64,000 nucleotides of DNA from Methyloversatilis discipulorum. GTDB lineage: Bacteria; Pseudomonadota; Gammaproteobacteria; Burkholderiales; Rhodocyclaceae. Positions 1 to 8,173 of this stretch are shown here, one piece after another (positions within the stretch are counted from its first letter, which is position 1; every line of letters begins with the position of its first letter). The stretch covers positions 1 through 64,000 of the forward strand of contig NZ_JADMJL010000017.1 of assembly GCF_018780585.1 (NCBI RefSeq), written 5' to 3'. Both the position numbers and the translations under genes were made by a program. A model generated the notes under the pieces. That model made no database searches. It saw only the letters and a list, made by a program, of their open reading frames with translations, and was not told the DNA's origin.

Positions 1-52
1 CGCCGGACTGTTAATCCGTAGGTCCCTGGTTCGAGCCCAGGTCGGGGAGCCA
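1..52 (+). tRNA. tRNA-Asn (GTT), 3' part only, cut by window start
   Basis: The sequence reads from the anticodon arm (GGACTGTTAATCC, anticodon GTT) through the T arm (CCTGG-TTCGAGC-CCAGG) to a 3' end TCGGGGAGCCA with encoded CCA. The 5' half lies before base 1. The same 3' half recurs at 46064 without any 5' half, so the functional gene is this left copy and the right copy is the phage-borne remnant at attR. Confidence 0.9.
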
Positions 53-82
53 AGACACAAAAGGCCCGCAGCGATGCGGGCC
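1..82. repeat. attL: prophage left attachment repeat
   Basis: These 82 bases are identical to 46064-46145. They contain the tRNA-Asn 3' half and the tRNA terminator hairpin. The repeat may extend left of the window. It sets the prophage unit length at about 46,063 bp. Using a tRNA 3' end keeps the tRNA functional after integration. Confidence 0.93.
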
Positions 83-88
83 GTTTTC
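58..88 (+). terminator. tRNA-Asn rho-independent terminator
   Basis: Perfect 8-bp stem GGCCCGCA / TGCGGGCC with loop GCGA, preceded by A4 and followed by GTTTT. The stem is inside the att repeat, so both att copies keep it. Confidence 0.85.
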
Positions 89-109
89 ATTTATGCCGCT
101 GGTGGGGCG

Positions 110-133
110 AATATTAGACGGTTGTCTAATATT
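110..133. repeat. inverted repeat AATATTAGAC, candidate integrase arm sites (left)
   Basis: AATATTAGAC (110-119) and its perfect reverse complement (124-133) are separated by GGTT. The core TATTAGAC recurs twice near attR (45945-45952 inverted, 46008-46015). Copies near both att sites and within about 120 bp of them fit arm-type integrase or excisionase sites. This is inference; the AT-rich hairpin might also act as a weak terminator of the late operon. Confidence 0.5.
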
Positions 134-155
134 TTCCGGTTCCCCCGCCCCGCCC

Positions 156-302
156 TCACCGCCGGATCGCGATGTCCCGCAGCGTGCGGCACAGCCCCAT
201 GAGCATGACGGCGATCGCACGCCACGCGCTGCGATCTTCCCTCAGCGCGGCGATCTTGTCGCGCAGCCGCGCGCACTCAGGGCACGGCTGCGGCCTGCTC
301 AT
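156..302 (-). CDS. 48-aa phage protein with CPEC motif, last gene of late operon
   Basis: I read a 48-codon frame starting MSRPQPCPEC and ending LRDIAIRR. Its ATG lies inside the last codons of Rz (26-bp overlap), the dense packing usual in this operon. It has one CxxC pair near the N-terminus and a hydrophobic stretch (about residues 29-37, AIAVMLMGL). Small proteins of this kind often close lysis cassettes, but I recognise no family. It is the last gene before attL. Confidence 0.6.
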   Translation of the reverse strand: MSRPQPCPECARLRDKIAALREDRSAWRAIAVMLMGLCRTLRDIAIRR

Positions 303-801
303 CGATCCAGTGCTGGAGCCAGACGCATTGCAGTGTCGCCGCCTGACAACGCTCTGTCAGCGAGCCCGGAGCTTCGGTGGCTGCATCTCCACCGGGATCA
401 GGTCCAGCGTCGGCAGCGGCTGCATCAGCTCGGCTGGCGGTCGGGGCATCGGCGGGCACTGCACTGCCACCGGCACGTGCTGAACCGGCGGTGAGGCGCA
501 GGCGGTCAGCAGCGTGCAGAGCGCGCAAGCGATCGACAACGACACCGTAGGCGGTATGAGTCTGGGCATTGATGGTCTCCTGTCGTGTGATCTCGGCCTC
601 GGTTCTGGCCTGTGCCTGCCGGCCCTGGGCGGCCACCTCGGCGCGGAACTGTGCGAATGCGGCGACCAGGTCGTCGCGAGCCTCGCGCTCGGCCGACAGA
701 CCGCGCGTGTATCCCCAGCCAGCCGACGCCGCGACCAGCGCGGCCAGCGCCAGCCAGAGCACCCACGAGGGCAGCGCGCGCACGAAGGTGCCGGCGATCA
801 C
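277..801 (-). CDS. Rz-like inner-membrane spanin (i-spanin)
   Basis: 174 aa. An N-terminal transmembrane segment (about residues 11-29) is followed by a charged helical periplasmic region, the usual i-spanin layout. It overlaps the endolysin stop by 4 bp and contains a complete lipoprotein gene (Rz1) in another frame. With Rz1 it would span the periplasm and fuse inner and outer membranes in the last step of lysis. The C-terminal third is rich in Ala/Asp/Gly and carries a Cys pair near the end (ERCQAATLQC). Confidence 0.8.
   Translation of the reverse strand: MIAGTFVRALPSWVLWLALAALVAASAGWGYTRGLSAEREARDDLVAAFAQFRAEVAAQGRQAQARTEAEITRQETINAQTHTAYGVVVDRLRALHAADRLRLTAGSARAGGSAVPADAPTASRADAAAADAGPDPGGDAATEAPGSLTERCQAATLQCVWLQHWIDEQAAAVP
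357..569 (-). CDS. Rz1-like outer-membrane spanin lipoprotein, nested in Rz
   Basis: 70 aa, wholly inside the Rz gene in another frame. It has a signal peptide with lipobox LLTAC (Cys24) and a Pro-rich mature part (CPPMPRPPAE), the two hallmarks of o-spanins. Nested Rz/Rz1 pairs are well known in tailed phages of Gram-negative hosts. Confidence 0.85.
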   Translation of the reverse strand: MPRLIPPTVSLSIACALCTLLTACASPPVQHVPVAVQCPPMPRPPAELMQPLPTLDLIPVEMQPPKLRAR

Positions 802-1445
802 GACAGCACCCGCATCGCGGTCTGGAAATACCGGCGCCGGTCCTCGATGCCGTGTGTGCCGCCGTTGATCTTGCGGGTGACGGCCTCAATGTCGTTCGCG
901 TCCGCGAGCGGTCCGATCTTCCGGTCAGTCCAGTACCAGGCGGCAGCGCGCGCGCCGACGTCGGGATCGGTCAGCAGATCCGGCTGCTCGATCAGCGGCA
1001 GGCCGAGCGCCTGGCCGCAGCGCGCGTAGTTGCTGCGGCCGGTGATCTGGATCGGGCCGCGGCCACGGAAGCGGAAGCCGTCCGACGTGCTCTCTGCGCC
1101 ATTGCCATTGCGACCGGCATAGACGTAGCTCGCCAGCAGCACCGGCGCCCGCACGAAACCGCGGGCGTCACGTTTGCCGGCCGGACACGTCGGCTGCTGC
1201 GGGCTGGGCAGCCAGAAGCGGGACGGCCAGACTGCCAAGATGCGCCCCGCGCTGGTGTAAGTCAGCGACTCAACAAGCCGCGTGAATTCGGTGCTCTCGT
1301 GAGCGAGCTGGGCAAGCAGGTGTGCGACCTGCAGCTTCGATTCGATGCCGAACTCGCGCAGCGCTTCGTTCAGGCCGGCGGTCCATGCGATTTCGTCCGG
1401 GCAGCGCGGCACGATGCGCATGAGCTGGATAGGAGAGAGGATCAT
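798..1445 (-). CDS. endolysin, GH19 chitinase-like lysozyme
   Basis: 215 aa. The motif AQLAHESTEF has Glu50 in the position of the GH19 catalytic acid, and FRFRGRGPIQITGRSNY matches the family's substrate-cleft block. It should cleave the glycan strands of peptidoglycan. No signal or SAR segment is visible, so export needs the holin. It lies between two membrane proteins and the spanins, overlapping both neighbours by 4 bp. Confidence 0.9.
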   Translation of the reverse strand: MILSPIQLMRIVPRCPDEIAWTAGLNEALREFGIESKLQVAHLLAQLAHESTEFTRLVESLTYTSAGRILAVWPSRFWLPSPQQPTCPAGKRDARGFVRAPVLLASYVYAGRNGNGAESTSDGFRFRGRGPIQITGRSNYARCGQALGLPLIEQPDLLTDPDVGARAAAWYWTDRKIGPLADANDIEAVTRKINGGTHGIEDRRRYFQTAMRVLS

Positions 1446-1690
1446 CGGGTCATCCTCCGGTCCGAAACGATCAGCCCCGCGACGCTGACCAGCAGCGCCT
1501 GTCCAGAAAACGGCAGGTCCGCGGCTACCGCGAAGGCCGAGGCGCCAAAGGCGGCCAGCGACACGGAGAACGCGAAGAAGCGCGGCAGCATGCCCTTCCA
1601 GCCGTCCGGTGACAGGTGGCTGGCCAGGCAGACCACGCGCACCAGCACCACCACGGCAGCCGCAATGCCACAGACGTGCAGCGCGTCCAT
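1442..1690 (-). CDS. small membrane protein, holin/antiholin candidate
   Basis: 82 aa with two hydrophobic segments (about 5-23 and 36-58) and a third weaker one (about 63-75). The ATG overlaps the stop of the upstream membrane protein and the stop overlaps the endolysin start. Position in the lysis cassette argues for holin or holin-partner function; no family is recognised from sequence alone. Confidence 0.65.
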   Translation of the reverse strand: MDALHVCGIAAAVVVLVRVVCLASHLSPDGWKGMLPRFFAFSVSLAAFGASAFAVAADLPFSGQALLVSVAGLIVSDRRMTR

Positions 1691-2055
1691 CACAGCACCC
1701 CGCCTTGATCGACGCGCGCCGCCGCTACGCGCAGCAGGATGGGGACGAGGGTCGGCGACAGCACGCCGATCAGCAGCGCCATGGGTAGCCGCAAGGCGTC
1801 CACATTCATCCCGCTCAGGTAGCCGGAGGCGACGGACGCGGCGATCGGAGAGCCGTATCCCGCGAGCAGGCCGGACAGCAGCACCGCACTGAATGCGCGC
1901 GAGCGGGTGCGCACGGAGCGCAGCCACATGCAGACCAGCAGCGCGCCGAAGAGGCCAAGCCCGAGCGCGTCCGTCTGGGCGCCCAGCATGGCGACAGGCA
2001 GCACCGTGAGGGCGCCGGCAGCGGCCCCTGCCGCGGTGGCGGTGGGTTCAGTCAT
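1690..2055 (-). CDS. holin-like membrane protein
   Basis: 121 aa, first gene of the lysis cassette. Hydrophobic stretches at about 8-24, 28-44, 55-75 and 86-108 suggest three or four transmembrane helices joined by a basic loop (RSVRTRSR). It precedes a second small membrane protein, endolysin and spanins. It is separated from the tail-fibre gene by a terminator. Holin is the likely role by context. Confidence 0.65.
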   Translation of the reverse strand: MTEPTATAAGAAAGALTVLPVAMLGAQTDALGLGLFGALLVCMWLRSVRTRSRAFSAVLLSGLLAGYGSPIAASVASGYLSGMNVDALRLPMALLIGVLSPTLVPILLRVAAARVDQGGVL

Positions 2056-2072
2056 TGCGTCTCCAGAAATGG

Positions 2073-2092
2073 AAAAGCCGCCCGAAGGCGGC
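2073..2092 (-). terminator. rho-independent terminator between tail-fibre and lysis genes
   Basis: Read leftward: GCCGCC-TTCG-GGCGGC followed by TTTT. It lies just downstream of the tail-fibre assembly gene and before the holin-like gene, so the lysis genes need read-through, antitermination or their own promoter. Confidence 0.8.
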
Positions 2093-2117
2093 CTGATGGG
2101 CTGGGGTGGAACGACCG

Positions 2118-2648
2118 CTACCAGGTGATGGCGGCGAGCTGCTCGCGCGTGGTGGCGGCGAGCGCCTGATCCTTCAGTTGTCGCGCCCGGAAGATCTGCG
2201 CTTTTTCGTGCAGTCCCGCGGCAACGCCGAGGCCGGCAAGCTGGGTGGCGTTGAGCGTGACGAGGCTGTTGTCGAAGGTGATCCAGTCGGTTTCGAAGGC
2301 GGGGTTCAGCAGAGAGAGTGTCACGGCACCATTGATCCGCTGAATGCTCTTGGCGTCGGAGTCGAAGCGGGTGCCGTTGAAGTCAAATCCGCCGACGATG
2401 GCCGCGTCGCGAGCCTGCTCGATCTCGAGCATCTTGCGGCCACGAAGTTCGTCTATCGACGCCTCGTCGGGAGACTGCAGCAATGGAACTCCGCCGTCTC
2501 CGGGAACAATTCGCAATCCGGAAGACATCCCGGACAATAGCGATACGTGCTCGTCGGCAGTGATATTTACGGCATCTTGAGGAATGCTGTCTCCATGAAC
2601 GCGCGTCAGGTAGAAGCCCCCGGTTTCAGCAGAGTATAAAATTCCCAT
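2118..2648 (-). CDS. tail fibre assembly protein, DUF4376-type
   Basis: 176 aa. The C-terminal part (about 75-176, ending LAATTREQLAAITW) resembles the DUF4376 domain found next to tail fibre genes. The N-terminal part (YSAETGGFYLTRVHGDSIPQ) resembles fibre-tip and chaperone starts. It directly follows the fibre gene, as fibre chaperones do. Expected role: folding or capping of the fibre. Confidence 0.7.
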   Translation of the reverse strand: MGILYSAETGGFYLTRVHGDSIPQDAVNITADEHVSLLSGMSSGLRIVPGDGGVPLLQSPDEASIDELRGRKMLEIEQARDAAIVGGFDFNGTRFDSDAKSIQRINGAVTLSLLNPAFETDWITFDNSLVTLNATQLAGLGVAAGLHEKAQIFRARQLKDQALAATTREQLAAITW

Positions 2649-2662
2649 AGACCACTCCTCCT

Positions 2663-3367
2663 TTAGTGCCCAACGGCGAACCAGAATACGTTTCTGGATG
2701 CGCCGGACTGATTCCAGACGCGCTCTGACACTAGTGGGGTAACGTTCTCGAAAGTTATGGCGCCAGGGCTCGGGCTGTTCCCGATCGCTGAGAATGCGTA
2801 CCGGGCATTAAGAAATGAGATCGGGTAGGTGATGGTTGCACTCGCGCCCGACGCCACCGCCGAGATGTTTCCCCATTGAATGATCAAGCCGCCCAGCCAA
2901 CTCGGCAGAACTACATATCCAGCCGGCGCGAACAGAGACTCGAACCCTGCAACGCTAGCAATGTTGGACATCGCACTCCGGATCCACGACGTGGTCGCAA
3001 TCTTCCCCGAGTTGTCGCTCGAATCAGTTGCAACATCGCTGGGTCCGAACGCCCACAACGCCCAGTCCGACGGGTTGGAGGCTGGCGTCTTGTTGGTGTT
3101 TGCGGTCAGGGCCTGATAAGTCGAACCCGTCGGGCCAATGACGCGGTCGCCGATGGCATACGTCTCCGCGGCGTCCCAATCAGACAGCCCGCGACGTACG
3201 AGGTAGCGGACGCCGTTCATGCAGTAGTTCAGGATCCAGTTGAAGCGCTGCCGCGACGGCGGCGTGGCGCCCGCTGGCCATCCGACCTGAATCTCTGCGT
3301 TCGTTGGTTGGACGGCGTCGCCACTCTCCGCCCACGGCGGCAGGACGTCCGGTTTCGTGATTGCCAT
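2663..3367 (-). CDS. tail fibre / receptor-binding protein
   Basis: 234 aa. An N-terminal block (1-70) of the type seen in phage tail proteins is followed by a short chitin-binding-like module (about 68-107, YAIGDRVIGPTGSTYQAL...NPSDWALWA). The C-terminus carries GLIIQWG and resembles gp53-like fibre tips. It abuts the DUF2612 baseplate gene. Host receptor binding is the likely role. It is short for a main fibre. Confidence 0.7.
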   Translation of the reverse strand: MAITKPDVLPPWAESGDAVQPTNAEIQVGWPAGATPPSRQRFNWILNYCMNGVRYLVRRGLSDWDAAETYAIGDRVIGPTGSTYQALTANTNKTPASNPSDWALWAFGPSDVATDSSDNSGKIATTSWIRSAMSNIASVAGFESLFAPAGYVVLPSWLGGLIIQWGNISAVASGASATITYPISFLNARYAFSAIGNSPSPGAITFENVTPLVSERVWNQSGASRNVFWFAVGH

Positions 3368-4057
3368 TTAGAACTCCTCTGCGAACAGGCCACCGACCTC
3401 CGGCAGCCCTTCCTCACCGAATGACAGAGCGTTTGCCTGTCCCTCAAAACCGAAGTAGCGCTCGCTGTTGAACATCACGCGGCGGCTGATGCGAACGCCG
3501 GCCGGCCGCGGCAGGATGTCCAGGTTGGCGATGATTGCCCGCTCCACCAGCGTCAGATACCGGCCGATGGCAACGCTGATGGTCATGTCGCCCGGGTCGT
3601 CCAGCGCGACCAGTGCCCCGCCGAAGATGAAGGACAACGAACCCAGCAGCTCGGCCGTCGTGCCTTTGGACATGTCGCGAGCGATGCGCGCGAGGATCAG
3701 CGTCCGGTACTCGGCGTCGCCAAGCACCGTCGTGGCCGTATAGTCCTCGCCCTCCTCGTACCAACGGCCGCCGCCCGACGGGTTGTCCTCTTCTCCGAAT
3801 GGCAGCGCCGCTGGGTTGCCCGAGAAGCCGAAGAACTGGAGCAGCAGAACGTTCGGGATCAGCCGCGACTGGCCGATCCACAGGCCGATGATGTCGAGCT
3901 GCGCTCCGACCGCCGTCTCGACGTCGAACGCATCCGGAATCGAGCGCGTGACGTCAGCCGTCATGGCCAGTGCACCGGTGACGGCTCCGGCAGTCGCAAC
4001 GAAGCGCGGCGCCGTCCGGTGCTCGCTGGTGATCAGCGCGGTGTAGTCGCGGGCCAC
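3368..4057 (-). CDS. baseplate/tail protein, DUF2612 family
   Basis: 229 aa, GTG start (MARDYTALITSEH). DUF2612 proteins follow baseplate J in contractile-tail phages and occupy the position of P2 gpI. Near-repeated motifs ALPFGEEDNPSGGGRWYEE and ALSFGEEGLPEVGGLFAEE flank the core and may contact fibre and baseplate. It ends directly before the fibre gene. Confidence 0.75.
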   Translation of the reverse strand: MARDYTALITSEHRTAPRFVATAGAVTGALAMTADVTRSIPDAFDVETAVGAQLDIIGLWIGQSRLIPNVLLLQFFGFSGNPAALPFGEEDNPSGGGRWYEEGEDYTATTVLGDAEYRTLILARIARDMSKGTTAELLGSLSFIFGGALVALDDPGDMTISVAIGRYLTLVERAIIANLDILPRPAGVRISRRVMFNSERYFGFEGQANALSFGEEGLPEVGGLFAEEF

Positions 4058-4059
4058 GA

Positions 4060-5238
4060 TCAGGTCACCACGGTGATGGCGATGTCGGCCACGTCACAGG
4101 CCGCAGCCTCATCGAATGCCAGCACGACGTTCGACGTGCCGTACGCACCGGCATCGCGCGCGACCGTCATGGCCGTGATGGCGTAGGTCATGCCCACGCT
4201 GTCGTTCCCGAGGTTCGCCGGTACGAACAGCTTGCTGTAGAGAACCGATTCGCCGATCGACAGGCCGTTCAGGTAGTCGGCGATCGCCTGGCGGATGCGC
4301 GGAAGGATCGCCGACGAGTAGCCGGTGAGCGCCTGGATCGTCATGTTGATCTTGATGTCGGCGACGGTTGGCCGGCTGAAGCGGATGATGTGGCTGCCGC
4401 CGAACGCATCGGCGACCGATTGCACGATGTCGCCGGCCGTCCCGGTTCCCGGCGTCTTCTTGATCGCGATGGTGTTCGCGATCGCCGCCACGTCGCCACC
4501 TTCGACGATGAGGGCGATGTGGTGCCCCGGCACGCCGTTGGCGTCCGGCGTATCGCTGTCGTTCTCATAGCCGCGCAGGCGTGTCACGCCGGCCAGGTTC
4601 GCGACGCTGCCAACGATGCCTTCGAAGATCGATTGCGACGGCACCGCCACGCTCCGCGACTGGCGCAAGCGCAGTGCAGCATCCGTCTCGACCGGGCTTC
4701 CGGGCACAGCGGCCGACGGGTTGGTGACGGTCTGCCAGCCGAAGGTGGGCGTGGCGATCTTGGTGATCGTGCCGGCGGCGGCCTCGATCGCACCCAGCTT
4801 GACGCACGTAGCCGTCACGGTGATCGATCCGGTACCGGGGATGGTGACGGTGTCAGGCAGGCGCCACTGGGTGCCGTCGGCGTCAGTCACCAAGCCACCG
4901 GTGATCGTCGTGCCCACGGTGCCGCCGAGCAGCAGGTCCACCGTGGAAGCGGTCGGCACCAGCCGGCGGATGCCGTTCAGCTTCACGTTCAGACTGAGGG
5001 CGTGCCCCTGCGCGGTGGCCGGGCTGAATGAGTTGTAGACCTCGATGCACGCCGTGTTGCTGTCGTTGATGGCGGCGGCCACCAGCGCCAGGAACTGGCC
5101 GTCCTGCGAGTCGGCTTCCAGATACACGTCGGCGCCATAGATCGCGCGGTACTGGTCTTGAAGCCACGTCAGGATGTCGGCGAACTGCGGCGCGCGGATG
5201 CCGGCCGCGTCGATGGTCGGTGCAGTCTGGGAGGCCAT
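4060..5238 (-). CDS. baseplate J-like wedge protein
   Basis: 392 aa. Start MASQTAPTIDAAGIRAPQFADILTWL and internal blocks (QDGQFLALVAAAINDS, GTVGTTITGGLVTDADGTQW, PGSPVETDAALRLR) are typical of the Baseplate_J family (P2 gpJ/Mu gp47). It forms the wedge of the contractile baseplate. It lies in conserved order between the gp25-like and DUF2612 genes, with 1-2 bp spacing. Confidence 0.88.
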   Translation of the reverse strand: MASQTAPTIDAAGIRAPQFADILTWLQDQYRAIYGADVYLEADSQDGQFLALVAAAINDSNTACIEVYNSFSPATAQGHALSLNVKLNGIRRLVPTASTVDLLLGGTVGTTITGGLVTDADGTQWRLPDTVTIPGTGSITVTATCVKLGAIEAAAGTITKIATPTFGWQTVTNPSAAVPGSPVETDAALRLRQSRSVAVPSQSIFEGIVGSVANLAGVTRLRGYENDSDTPDANGVPGHHIALIVEGGDVAAIANTIAIKKTPGTGTAGDIVQSVADAFGGSHIIRFSRPTVADIKINMTIQALTGYSSAILPRIRQAIADYLNGLSIGESVLYSKLFVPANLGNDSVGMTYAITAMTVARDAGAYGTSNVVLAFDEAAACDVADIAITVVT

Positions 5239-5239
5239 A

Positions 5240-5593
5240 TCAGAGGGTTTCCGTGATGGTCGTGGTGCCGTACTGCGTGCGCACCGTCGCGGTGATGGAG
5301 AGGGCGCGCGTGTCGCCGTTGAACTCGCTGCTGTAGCTGGCGATCTCGATCACGCCCGGCGTTCCAAGAATGCGGGACCGGACAGCAGCGTCTGGCGAGC
5401 GGCCGCGCACGCGCTTGCCCAGCACCTCCTGATTCCATGGCGTGCCTTCCTTGGCGTCGAGAAACCACTCGCCGCGCCACAGCGCGAGCCGCGTGCGAAT
5501 GGCCTGGGCCACGGCCTCGGGCGTGTTCGTGTGAAAGGCGGCCTGCCCGCCGAGGACGTAGTCGCCGGCAGCATCCAGTTTCCGATAGCGCAT
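5240..5593 (-). CDS. baseplate wedge protein, gp25-like position
   Basis: 117 aa. The GTPWNQEVLGKR segment and the C-terminal strands (ITATVRTQYGTTTITETL) resemble short lysozyme-like wedge proteins of the gp25/W type. It sits between the puncturing spike and baseplate J, the standard place. The assignment rests on position as much as on sequence. Confidence 0.7.
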   Translation of the reverse strand: MRYRKLDAAGDYVLGGQAAFHTNTPEAVAQAIRTRLALWRGEWFLDAKEGTPWNQEVLGKRVRGRSPDAAVRSRILGTPGVIEIASYSSEFNGDTRALSITATVRTQYGTTTITETL

Positions 5594-5595
5594 GG

Positions 5596-6264
5596 TCAGG
5601 GGCCTTCGGGCGGGTTGATGGGCAGATCAACGTTCGTGACGGTCGCCCCGGTCTGCCAGCGGGTGCGCGTGTAGTTCGCGCCGCCGGTGTGCTCCCAGCG
5701 CTCGCCGAAGCCATTCACATCCCACGACCATGACTCGCGCGCGTGCATCTCGATGTCGGTCGCCTGGATGCGTACCTTGCCGCCGGGCTGGAGCTCGACA
5801 TAGGTCTCGCCGTCGTCTGAGCGCAGTTGCGCAGCCGTAGTGCTCACGTTGAAGCGGCGCGGCAGCGAGCGCGGGCCCGGGATGGCGAAGCCGTCGGACA
5901 GGTTGTGCATGCGCAGCTCGGCCTGGCCCTGCACGCCGCCCTGCTGCCACCAGCTGTCGATGCAGCGGCTGCCGAACACCACCAGCACCTCGTCGCCGGG
6001 CGCGAGTGCGAAGGTCAGCGTCACGCCGCCGCCGCCCGGGAACACCACCGGGCAGTCCAGCAGCAACGGCATCTGCACGTCCTGCACGATGTCCTCCGGC
6101 GTGCGCAGCTGAGCGGTGATGGCCGGCTGCACGTTAGCGACCATGCGCACCGGGTCGAACGAATCGACGATGCCGGGCATGGCCGTCCAGAGGCGGGATT
6201 GCAGGCGTGCCATCGCGGCGCGGATTGCGGCCTGTTCGTCGCTGAATCTCTCTCTGCGATCCAT
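5596..6264 (-). CDS. membrane-puncturing spike, Gp138-like
   Basis: 222 aa, starting MDRRERFSDEQAAIRAAM. The N-terminal half has the OB-fold pattern of the phi92 Gp138 family (PLLLDCPVVFPGGGG, PGDEVLVVFGSRCIDSWWQQG). The C-terminal part is beta-strand rich. It should be the central spike at the baseplate tip that pierces the outer membrane. The ATG overlaps the hub gene stop. Confidence 0.82.
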   Translation of the reverse strand: MDRRERFSDEQAAIRAAMARLQSRLWTAMPGIVDSFDPVRMVANVQPAITAQLRTPEDIVQDVQMPLLLDCPVVFPGGGGVTLTFALAPGDEVLVVFGSRCIDSWWQQGGVQGQAELRMHNLSDGFAIPGPRSLPRRFNVSTTAAQLRSDDGETYVELQPGGKVRIQATDIEMHARESWSWDVNGFGERWEHTGGANYTRTRWQTGATVTNVDLPINPPEGP

Positions 6265-7244
6265 CAGCCTCGCCTCTTGATCGCCGACACGACTGGAACG
6301 CCGACCGGCTGGGTCTTCAGGTACTCGGGGTCGATGGTGGCGTCGACCGACAGACAGGTCAGGTCGGAGTACCAGCTGTCGCCGCGACTGTCGCCGTAGT
6401 AGTCCGCCACCATCACGTAGTAGAGGCCGTCCGGGTTGATCGGGTTGCGGATGTCGAAGGTGTCGTTCTGGACCGTCGCGCCCAGGCTGATCGGCCGCCG
6501 GTAGCGCTGGATGCTCGCGTTGTTCAGCCGGATCACCTGGCCGATCTTCAGCGCGGGGTTCAGCAGCGCGCGCACCTTGATGCCGTTCTGCGTCTGCTCC
6601 GGAATGCCGATCATGCCGGTGGAGGCGTTGATCTCCGGCACGTCGCCCGGCAGGTATGCCGTCTCCGGCACCAGCTGCAGCTTGCCGTTCTGGATGCTCC
6701 AGTTCGTCAGCGAGTTGCGCGCCATGATGCGGAGTTCGTCCGCGCACTGGCCGAACATCACCTTGCCGCGCGGCAGTGGGTTGTCCGGCAGGTCCGGTGG
6801 TACATAGCCTTGAAACACGGCGAACGAGGCCATGGAGCCGAGCACGGCATCGAGCTGCCGGCGCTGGCCGTTCTCTCCGGCTGCCAGCGACAGCGCCATG
6901 GTCGAGTAGTTGTAGGCCCGGTCGCCGTCGGCGGCGTGGATGTCCAGATAGGTCTCGGTGCTGGAGATTCGACCGTACCGCGTCTGCTTAATCTGGCCGT
7001 CGAAGATCGCTCCGAAGTTGCCCTCGTATCCGGCTTGCAAGACCACACGCGTGAATTCGCTGCTCATCGCCTGCTGGACCGTCGCCGGCGCCGGGTTCGT
7101 GACGCGGATGTCGGCCGTGTTCGGCGTCTCGTTGTCGCCGCGGCGCACGCTGAAGTAGCAGCGCAGGTCCGACAGGTCACGCGCCTCTCCGCTGTCCGGC
7201 CCGACGATCAGGCTGAACTTGCGCAGGTACTGGGCGACGCTCAT
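6264..7244 (-). CDS. baseplate hub protein
   Basis: 326 aa, starting MSVAQYLRKFSLIVGPDSGEARDL; the ATG overlaps the previous stop. Strand-rich domains and its place between the Dit-like protein and the spike match hub proteins (analogues of Mu gp44/P2 gpD) of DUF3383-sheath phages. It would connect tube, spike and wedges. Confidence 0.65.
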   Translation of the reverse strand: MSVAQYLRKFSLIVGPDSGEARDLSDLRCYFSVRRGDNETPNTADIRVTNPAPATVQQAMSSEFTRVVLQAGYEGNFGAIFDGQIKQTRYGRISSTETYLDIHAADGDRAYNYSTMALSLAAGENGQRRQLDAVLGSMASFAVFQGYVPPDLPDNPLPRGKVMFGQCADELRIMARNSLTNWSIQNGKLQLVPETAYLPGDVPEINASTGMIGIPEQTQNGIKVRALLNPALKIGQVIRLNNASIQRYRRPISLGATVQNDTFDIRNPINPDGLYYVMVADYYGDSRGDSWYSDLTCLSVDATIDPEYLKTQPVGVPVVSAIKRRG

Positions 7245-8173
7245 GCGCGGCCCGCCACATAGAACAGGAAGCTCTCGACGCCCAGATTGTCGAAGGTCGG
7301 CACGGCGTCCGGCGCGTTCTTGGTCTGGACCCACAGCCCGCCCGGGATGCCCAGGTGTTCGAACTGCTCGAGCAGGTTGCCTCCGGTGACCAGCGGCACG
7401 CCAGACAGCAGGGTGTCACCCACGTTGTTGGCCACGTCCATGACCCAGCCGGCGGCGCCCTTGAACGCGAGGTTCATGTTCAGGTCCAGACCTCCCAGCG
7501 AGATGCCGAAGCTCTGCGGCGTCGGCAGCGCCGGCACGCTGAAGAAGTCGCCCGGATTGATGCTCGTGGCGAGCGGGTTTCCGGTGGCCTGGCGCACCAT
7601 GTCCAGCGGCGACACCGCGCCACCCGGAGAAGGCGTGGCCGGCACAGCCTGCACCGTGCCGCGGTCTTCCACCTCGGCGGTTTCCTCCGGGCTGGCCTGA
7701 TCCTGCCGCGGCGGCAGCGTCGTCGCCTTGGTCTGCACGATGATCACCTCGCGACACGTCGCCGTGCAGACCAGGGCGTTGCCAGTCTTCTGGTCGCGAG
7801 TCACCTGGAGCGCGGTGATCAGCATGTTCTGGTAGCGGCGCGTCGTCGTGACGATCTCGAAAGGCGTGCGCGCCTCTTGAAGTTCGCGCAGCTGCGAATA
7901 GACGTCCGACACGTAGTCGGCGCCGCTCAGCTCACCGGAGAACAGCCGCTGTACGGTGCCCAGCAGCGCCTGCGGCGAGCTGTTCGACCACGCGCAGCGC
8001 AGGACCACTTCGTCCGGCTTCTTGAAGGCGTGGTCCGTGATCTCGGCGCCCAGCTCGACCGGATGCTCGGTGATCTGGACGGTCGAGTTGTGGATCTCTT
8101 CCAGCGTGGCCTGAATCTCGATGCCACCGATGCTCGATCGCGGCGTGAGCTGGATGAAGTCGAGCAGCGACAT
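7241..8173 (-). CDS. Dit-like distal tail / baseplate protein
   Basis: 310 aa. The N-terminal 150 residues (IEIQATLEEIHNSTVQITEHPVELG...RCAWSNSSPQ) resemble the Dit-like domain of contractile phages. A Pro/Ala/Glu-rich linker (about 152-185) precedes a hydrophobic C-terminal domain. It directly follows the tape measure gene (overlap at 8173). Confidence 0.7.
   Translation of the reverse strand: MSLLDFIQLTPRSSIGGIEIQATLEEIHNSTVQITEHPVELGAEITDHAFKKPDEVVLRCAWSNSSPQALLGTVQRLFSGELSGADYVSDVYSQLRELQEARTPFEIVTTTRRYQNMLITALQVTRDQKTGNALVCTATCREVIIVQTKATTLPPRQDQASPEETAEVEDRGTVQAVPATPSPGGAVSPLDMVRQATGNPLATSINPGDFFSVPALPTPQSFGISLGGLDLNMNLAFKGAAGWVMDVANNVGDTLLSGVPLVTGGNLLEQFEHLGIPGGLWVQTKNAPDAVPTFDNLGVESFLFYVAGRA

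Noticed and set aside
11..220. Minus-strand frame containing SWLPDLGSNQGPTD
   Set aside because: It is the antisense of the tRNA-Asn 3' half and its terminator, a well-known spurious protein. The same artefact occurs at 46074-46346.
612..1892. 426-codon plus-strand frame over the lysis genes
   Set aside because: Arg/Ala-rich shadow antisense to endolysin and holins; no ribosome site or motif.
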